DNA of 37,117 bases. Source: MVYY01 sp035369865. GTDB lineage: Bacteria; Bacteroidota; Bacteroidia; Bacteroidales; Paludibacteraceae. The translations under genes were made by a program, and so were the position numbers. Shown piece after piece: positions 33,169 to 37,117 of this stretch. The notes under the pieces were generated by a model. It ran no database searches. It was not told the DNA's origin and saw only the letters and a list, made by a program, of their open reading frames with translations. The stretch's first letter is position 1, and each line of letters opens with the position of its first letter. The DNA lies in contig DAOOVG010000005.1 in assembly GCA_035369865.1 (NCBI GenBank), forward strand, positions 1 to 37,117, given 5' to 3'.

Positions 33169-35211
33169 TTACCAAATGCTTGCTCTTTTCTCAGGTGACA
33201 AATATAATTTATCCGTCGGCTGAATATGAAAAGCATCATACCAGGCAGAAATGTGTGGTAAAGCACCATTTACACGCCATTTGCTCAAAGAATGCGGATC
33301 TGATTTAGTAAGCACAAGAATTTCTTCTGGACGGATATTGCAAGCCCAAACCATCGCATAAGACAAAAAGAACCTTTGTTCAGGGGTAAAGCCATCAATA
33401 ATAGTAAAATCATTCCCTGACAAAGACTTGAAAGCTTGAAACGAAATTTGCAGACCACCGTGATCGGCAATATTTTCTCCCAAAGTAAATTTACCGTTGG
33501 CATGAACACCTGTAGCCACTTCAATAGAATCAAAATAATCCGCCAAAACTTTAGCTCGAGCATCAAATTGCTTTTTATCTTCATCAGTCCACCAGTTCGA
33601 CAAATTTCCGTCCTTATCAAATTGACAGCCTTGATCGTCAAAACCATGCGTCATTTCGTGTCCGATGACAACTCCAATAGCACCATAATTACAAGCATCA
33701 TCAGCATTTATGTCGAAAAAAGGAGGTTGCAATATTCCAGCCGGGAAACATATTTCGTTTGAAGAAGGATTGTAATATGCATTTACCGTTTGTGGTGTCA
33801 TAAACCATTCGGCTTTGTCAACTAGTTGATCTGCTCGAGAATAGCGATAATTTGTTTCAAACTGAATAGCTTTTACCATATTATCATAATAGGAATTGGA
33901 TGGATCAATTTCTAATGCATCATAATTTCGCCATTTATCAGGATAGCCAATTTTTACTGTAAATGCATCAAGTTTTTCTAAAGCTTTTATTTTTGTGTTG
34001 TCGCTCATCCAGGATAAATTTATAATTCTTGCTTTCAAAGAGTTTTGAAGATTTTTGACCAAATTCAACATTTGTTGCTTGGCTTCAGGAGGAAAATATT
34101 CTTTCACATACATTTGTCCAACTGCTTCCCCCAAAAATGCATTAACAGTATTAACTGCACGTTTCCATCGGGGAGAAGGTTCTGTTTTTCCAGAAAGTGT
34201 TTTTCCATAAAAATCAAAATTCTGTGCATAAATTTCATCGCTCAGGTAAGAAGCAGCATGATCAATGACTTTCCATTGCAAATAGGCAATTTGATCTTTC
34301 AACGGTTCCTCATTTAAAATTTTTCCAACTTCAACTAAAAATTCCTTTTGTGAAGCATTGACAAATTCAACTTTTGAAAGTCCTAATGATGTTAACAACT
34401 CTTTCCAATTGATCGCTGGCACTAATTTTTGCAATTCATCCACAGATATTTTGTGGTAGTTAGCATAAGGATCACGAAGTTTAACTCTATCATAAGAAGC
34501 TTGAGCCAAACGTGTTTCAATTTTAATCACGGCTTCACTATTTTGATCGGCATTTCGAGGTGAGAAACCTACCAATTCAAACATTTTTTTAACATGCTCC
34601 CTATATTTTTCTCTGATTTCTTTAGAATGAGTATCATTATCCAGATAATATTCCCTTTCGCCCAAGCTGATGCCGCTCTGATAGGTTTGTGTCAGATAAT
34701 AAGAACTATTCATTGGATCAGCATCTACATAAATCGAAAAAAATACATCATTGCCACCGTACATCAATTCAGGAAGAATATGTAGCACTTCTTTTTTTGA
34801 TTTGAGTTTTGACAACTGAGTCAAAGTTGGTTGAATAGGAGTATAACCGTCATTGTTTAACCTTATACTATCCATAGCAATATTGTACATATCACCAATT
34901 TTTTGCTCGATAGTTCCTTTTGAGTGGGAGGTAGAAGCAATTCCTTCAATCAACTCTTTCAGTTGCAGACGATTATTTTCTGCAAGCATATCAAAAGTAC
35001 CGAAACGTGCATATTCACCTTTTAGAGGATTTTTTTTCATCCACCCTCCACAAGCATACTGATAAAAATCATCTCCTGGACGAGCCGTTGTGTCCAGATT
35101 CGTTAGCTCAATTCCTGCCATAACATTTTCACTTAAACAAAAATTTAATATTGTCAACAATAAAATTTGAATGATATAAAAACTAAGATTACTTTGAAAT
35201 TTTTTACACAT
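33169..35211 (-). CDS. pepO: Secreted M13-family zinc metallopeptidase (neprilysin/PepO-like)
   Basis: A 680-residue endopeptidase. A hydrophobic signal (about 8-32) precedes the mature start, which carries LDTTARPGDDFYQYACGGWMKK, the usual M13 beginning. The zinc site is H518-E519-x-x-H522 in GHEMTHGFDDQG, with the third ligand E579 and D583 in GENIADHGG. PPFFDINADDACNYGAIG precedes the zinc site and VNGALPHISAWYDAF ends the domain. It cleaves peptides outside the cytoplasm, likely periplasmic, since no Cys lipobox follows the signal clearly. It is monocistronic, or follows dusB, which starts upstream on the same strand and ends 58 bases before it. Confidence 0.94.
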   Translation of the reverse strand: MCKKFQSNLSFYIIQILLLTILNFCLSENVMAGIELTNLDTTARPGDDFYQYACGGWMKKNPLKGEYARFGTFDMLAENNRLQLKELIEGIASTSHSKGTIEQKIGDMYNIAMDSIRLNNDGYTPIQPTLTQLSKLKSKKEVLHILPELMYGGNDVFFSIYVDADPMNSSYYLTQTYQSGISLGEREYYLDNDTHSKEIREKYREHVKKMFELVGFSPRNADQNSEAVIKIETRLAQASYDRVKLRDPYANYHKISVDELQKLVPAINWKELLTSLGLSKVEFVNASQKEFLVEVGKILNEEPLKDQIAYLQWKVIDHAASYLSDEIYAQNFDFYGKTLSGKTEPSPRWKRAVNTVNAFLGEAVGQMYVKEYFPPEAKQQMLNLVKNLQNSLKARIINLSWMSDNTKIKALEKLDAFTVKIGYPDKWRNYDALEIDPSNSYYDNMVKAIQFETNYRYSRADQLVDKAEWFMTPQTVNAYYNPSSNEICFPAGILQPPFFDINADDACNYGAIGVVIGHEMTHGFDDQGCQFDKDGNLSNWWTDEDKKQFDARAKVLADYFDSIEVATGVHANGKFTLGENIADHGGLQISFQAFKSLSGNDFTIIDGFTPEQRFFLSYAMVWACNIRPEEILVLTKSDPHSLSKWRVNGALPHISAWYDAFHIQPTDKLYLSPEKRASIW

Positions 35212-35269
35212 GTTTTTTAAAATTAAAATTGATAAAAAATGACTGAATTAAAAATCAAGTAAGAATAAA

Positions 35270-36283
35270 TCAGATGTTTACATTGTCTATGATTTGAAAA
35301 AGTTCCTGAATAGTTTCAGCTCGAAGCATGGCAATGCGTGTATTTTTAAAATTTGGAATATTTTTAAAAATAGGTGTAGCTGCCAAATGGCAGCGAGCAT
35401 GAATAATTCCTTTTAAACGAATATTTGATATTGTTTCAAAATTTACTTCTTCATTCTTAAAATCAATCCATTGAATACAGGAAAGAATATAATTTTTAAG
35501 AATTTCCTTTTTCTGTTGAAATGATAAAAAGGAAGAAATTTCACCTTTTTCCAGAAATTCTTTCGTTTCTTTAAAAATCCATGGTTGCCCTAAACTTCCT
35601 CTGCCTATCATAATAGCGTCCACTCCGTATTTATCAAAATATTCTTTTGCTTTTTGTGGAGTAGTTACATCACCATTTCCAATAATAGGAATTTTTATGC
35701 GGGGATTATTTTTTACTTCCCCAATCAAAGTCCAATCTGCTTCGCCTCTGTACATTTGCGAACGAGTACGTGCATGAATGGTTAATGCTTGAATACCACA
35801 ATCCTGCAATTGTTCAGCTAAAGTAAGAACAATTTTGTTGTTTTCGTCCCAACCAAGACGAGTTTTTACGGTTACAGGCAATTTTACCGCTTTTACTACT
35901 TCAGTAGTGATTTTTAGCAATTGTGGAATATTTTTCAACAATCCAGCACCAGCACCTTTATTGGCAACTTTTTTCACTGGACAGCCAAAATTCAAGTCAA
36001 TAATATCTGGTTGTAACTCTTCAGCCATCAAAGCTGCCTGTACTATTGCGTCCACATGTTGGCCGTAGAGTTGAATAGCTATCGGTCGTTCGGACTCGAA
36101 AAAAGTAATTTTTTGAAGTGATCGCTCAATTTTTCTGATCAAAGCGTCTGAAGAAACAAATTCTGTATAAACTAAATCAGCACCAAATTGTTTACACAAC
36201 AATCGGAAAGGAAGATCGGTTACTTCTTCCATTGGAGCTAAAAACAAAGGATAGTTTGGGAAATCAATGTTGCCTATTTTCAT
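35270..36283 (-). CDS. dusB: tRNA-dihydrouridine synthase (DusB family)
   Basis: A 337-residue FMN TIM-barrel enzyme that reduces uridine to dihydrouridine in tRNA D-loops. The start has FLAPMEEVTDLPFRLLCKQFGAD. The active-site cysteine C101 is in LNFGCPVKKVANKGAGAGLL. FMN and RNA segments follow: VTVKTRLGWDE, ALTIHARTRSQMYRGEADW, PIIGNGDV and DAIMIGRGSLGQPW. The DusB assignment over other Dus types follows the MYRGEADW and GRGSLGQPW forms. It lies upstream of the M13 peptidase gene on the same strand with a gap of 58 bases. Confidence 0.95.
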   Translation of the reverse strand: MKIGNIDFPNYPLFLAPMEEVTDLPFRLLCKQFGADLVYTEFVSSDALIRKIERSLQKITFFESERPIAIQLYGQHVDAIVQAALMAEELQPDIIDLNFGCPVKKVANKGAGAGLLKNIPQLLKITTEVVKAVKLPVTVKTRLGWDENNKIVLTLAEQLQDCGIQALTIHARTRSQMYRGEADWTLIGEVKNNPRIKIPIIGNGDVTTPQKAKEYFDKYGVDAIMIGRGSLGQPWIFKETKEFLEKGEISSFLSFQQKKEILKNYILSCIQWIDFKNEEVNFETISNIRLKGIIHARCHLAATPIFKNIPNFKNTRIAMLRAETIQELFQIIDNVNI

Positions 36284-36326
36284 TCAATAACAGGTAAAGA
36301 ATTTTAATTTTTATCTGTACAAATAA

Positions 36327-36566
36327 TTAAAAACAATTGTTTCAATTACAAATTTACAGGTTTATTGGAAAATAAAAAAAACTTCTTATCAAGAAAAAGA
36401 TATTGAGATAGACTCAATTTATCGTTTTTTGTATAAAATTAAGCGAAAATTTGAACTTGAAGTTGGACAAATTGTTTTTACGGCTTATTGCATATTCAAG
36501 AATCGGGGGAAAGAATCTTGTATGAAGAGAAGTCGATTATCTTTTCGAAAAGGGCTGGCAAATTGA
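36327..36566 (+). pseudogene. Possible remnant of an IS4/IS1634-type transposase
   Basis: An 80-codon frame without an early ATG runs from after a stop at 36324 to a TGA at 36564. It includes KTSYQEKDIEIDSIYRFLYK followed by KRKFELEVGQI. Transposases of the IS1634 group have a very similar segment just before their catalytic domain (the form D-I-x-I-x-x-I-Y-R-F/Y-L-D-K-L, then a helix ending in Q-I). The catalytic acidic motifs are not seen, and the residue after FLY departs from the usual aspartate. It rests on motif recall, so confidence is moderate to low. Confidence 0.4.
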
Positions 36567-36655
36567 CCTGCGAGGAACAAACAGAACTTTTACCGAATTG
36601 TTTATAAAAATTTTTAGGTGTTATAATGCAGAAAATAGGTAAAAACAAGTACAAA

Positions 36656-36688
36656 AAATCTCTGCAAACCATTCGTTTACAGAGATTT
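36656..36688. terminator. Bidirectional hairpin terminator candidate
   Basis: Arms aaatctctg (36656-36664) and cagagattt (36680-36688) form a 9-bp stem. Past one mismatch, aaac/gttt extends it by 4 bp, with loop cattc. The plus side is followed by agttttttatt and the minus side by a T-run (complement of 36653-36658), so it could end transcripts from either side. No intact gene lies close to it. Confidence 0.55.
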
Positions 36689-36974
36689 AGTTTTTTATTG
36701 GTTGTTTTAGAAGTTACTTTACTTCCTCAAATGTAATACGTATTTATAATCAATATGTTATAAATATATGTAGCAAATATGTTACAAATATACGATAAAC
36801 AAGTATAAGAATTATATCTTTGATATTTAATGTTTTATGCCTGTTTTAATGAGTATTTATAAACAACATAAAATCAAATACAAATTTACTTTATTTTGTA
36901 GCGACGTAGCCAAAAAGCTATAACGAACAAGAGTTAACAATTTTGATTAACCATTTTGCCAAATCTCAAATCTC

Positions 36975-37013
36975 CAAATCTCCAAAATGGCAATTTGACA
37001 ATTTGGGGATTTG
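36975..37013. repeat. 12-bp inverted repeat in a tctccaaa repeat island
   Basis: Arms caaatctccaaa (36975-36986) and tttggggatttg (37002-37013) pair over 12 bp with one wobble around a 15-base loop. The left arm lies within a degenerate tandem of aaatctc/aaatctcc words (36961-36986). Confidence 0.5.
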
Positions 37014-37117
37014 AATTTTTGGTAGTTTAAGAGTTGTTTATTGAGTAAATAAAGAATTAATAGGGGTAAAACACTTCACGGGAAAAGGGAACAGACAACT
37101 GGAAAGGTTGGAAAAAT

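Larger units (their letters stand above)
36284..37117. other. Gene-poor right end of the window
   Basis: These 834 bases contain no intact gene. They hold a likely transposase relic (36327-36566), a bidirectional hairpin (36656-36688), AT-rich direct repeats near 36752-36795 and a 12-bp inverted repeat (36975-37013). A gene may begin beyond the window. Confidence 0.6.

Noticed and set aside
33285..33647. 120-codon minus-strand frame
   Set aside because: It is a shifted frame inside the M13 peptidase gene, which has all catalytic motifs in the main frame.

Overview
The window comes from an AT-rich Bacteroidota chromosome, most likely order Bacteroidales or a close relative. Four things point there: a PorT-type outer-membrane protein of the type IX secretion/gliding machinery, an ECF sigma factor of the Bacteroidota type, asparagine synthetase AsnA and full-length GcvP with Bacteroidota-like sequence, and promoters of the TTTG-N19-TAnnTTTG kind with few Shine-Dalgarno sites. 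Most of the window is ordinary core genome. I recognise no CRISPR array, prophage, rRNA or tRNA gene.

Layout. 1-1.1 kb (+): an MIP18/SufT-like Fe-S protein and lpxH. 1.2-5.2 kb (-): trmD, rnz, lptB, an ftsE-like ATPase gene and hisIE. 6.0-12.2 kb (-): asnA, orphan xseB, a ClC channel with CBS domains, gap (GAPDH) with a clear terminator and promoter, a small DUF2892-like membrane protein and recX. 12.4-14.4 kb (+): an overlapping MATE transporter/cytidylate-kinase-like pair that lies between recX and prmC. 14.4-22.5 kb: prmC (-), then divergent ribD, cardiolipin synthase, a C69 dipeptidase and gcvP (+). 22.6-24.7 kb (-): a WcaJ-like sugar transferase and a Sua5/YciO/YrdC protein. 25-30 kb is the accessory, surface-directed part: palindromic REP-like hairpins, a secreted protein of six 16-residue repeats, PorT, a small conserved protein, a beta-helix lipoprotein and a secreted EEP-family nuclease/phosphatase. 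30.4-36.3 kb: an orphan ECF sigma gene, a decayed IS5-type transposase, mgsA/rarA (+), a secreted M13 metallopeptidase and dusB (-). The right end holds no intact gene, only a probable second transposase relic and several hairpins.

Themes. Many genes serve the envelope: LpxH, LptB, FtsE, cardiolipin synthase, sugar transferase, PorT, lipoprotein and secreted hydrolases. Others are housekeeping enzymes (TrmD, DusB, RNase Z, PrmC, RibD, HisIE, GAPDH, GcvP, AsnA, RarA, RecX). I see no convincing new multi-gene system. The items most worth a second look are the paired palindromes at 24975-25205, the 16-residue repeat protein, the two transposase relics and the intergenic islands of short degenerate repeats.
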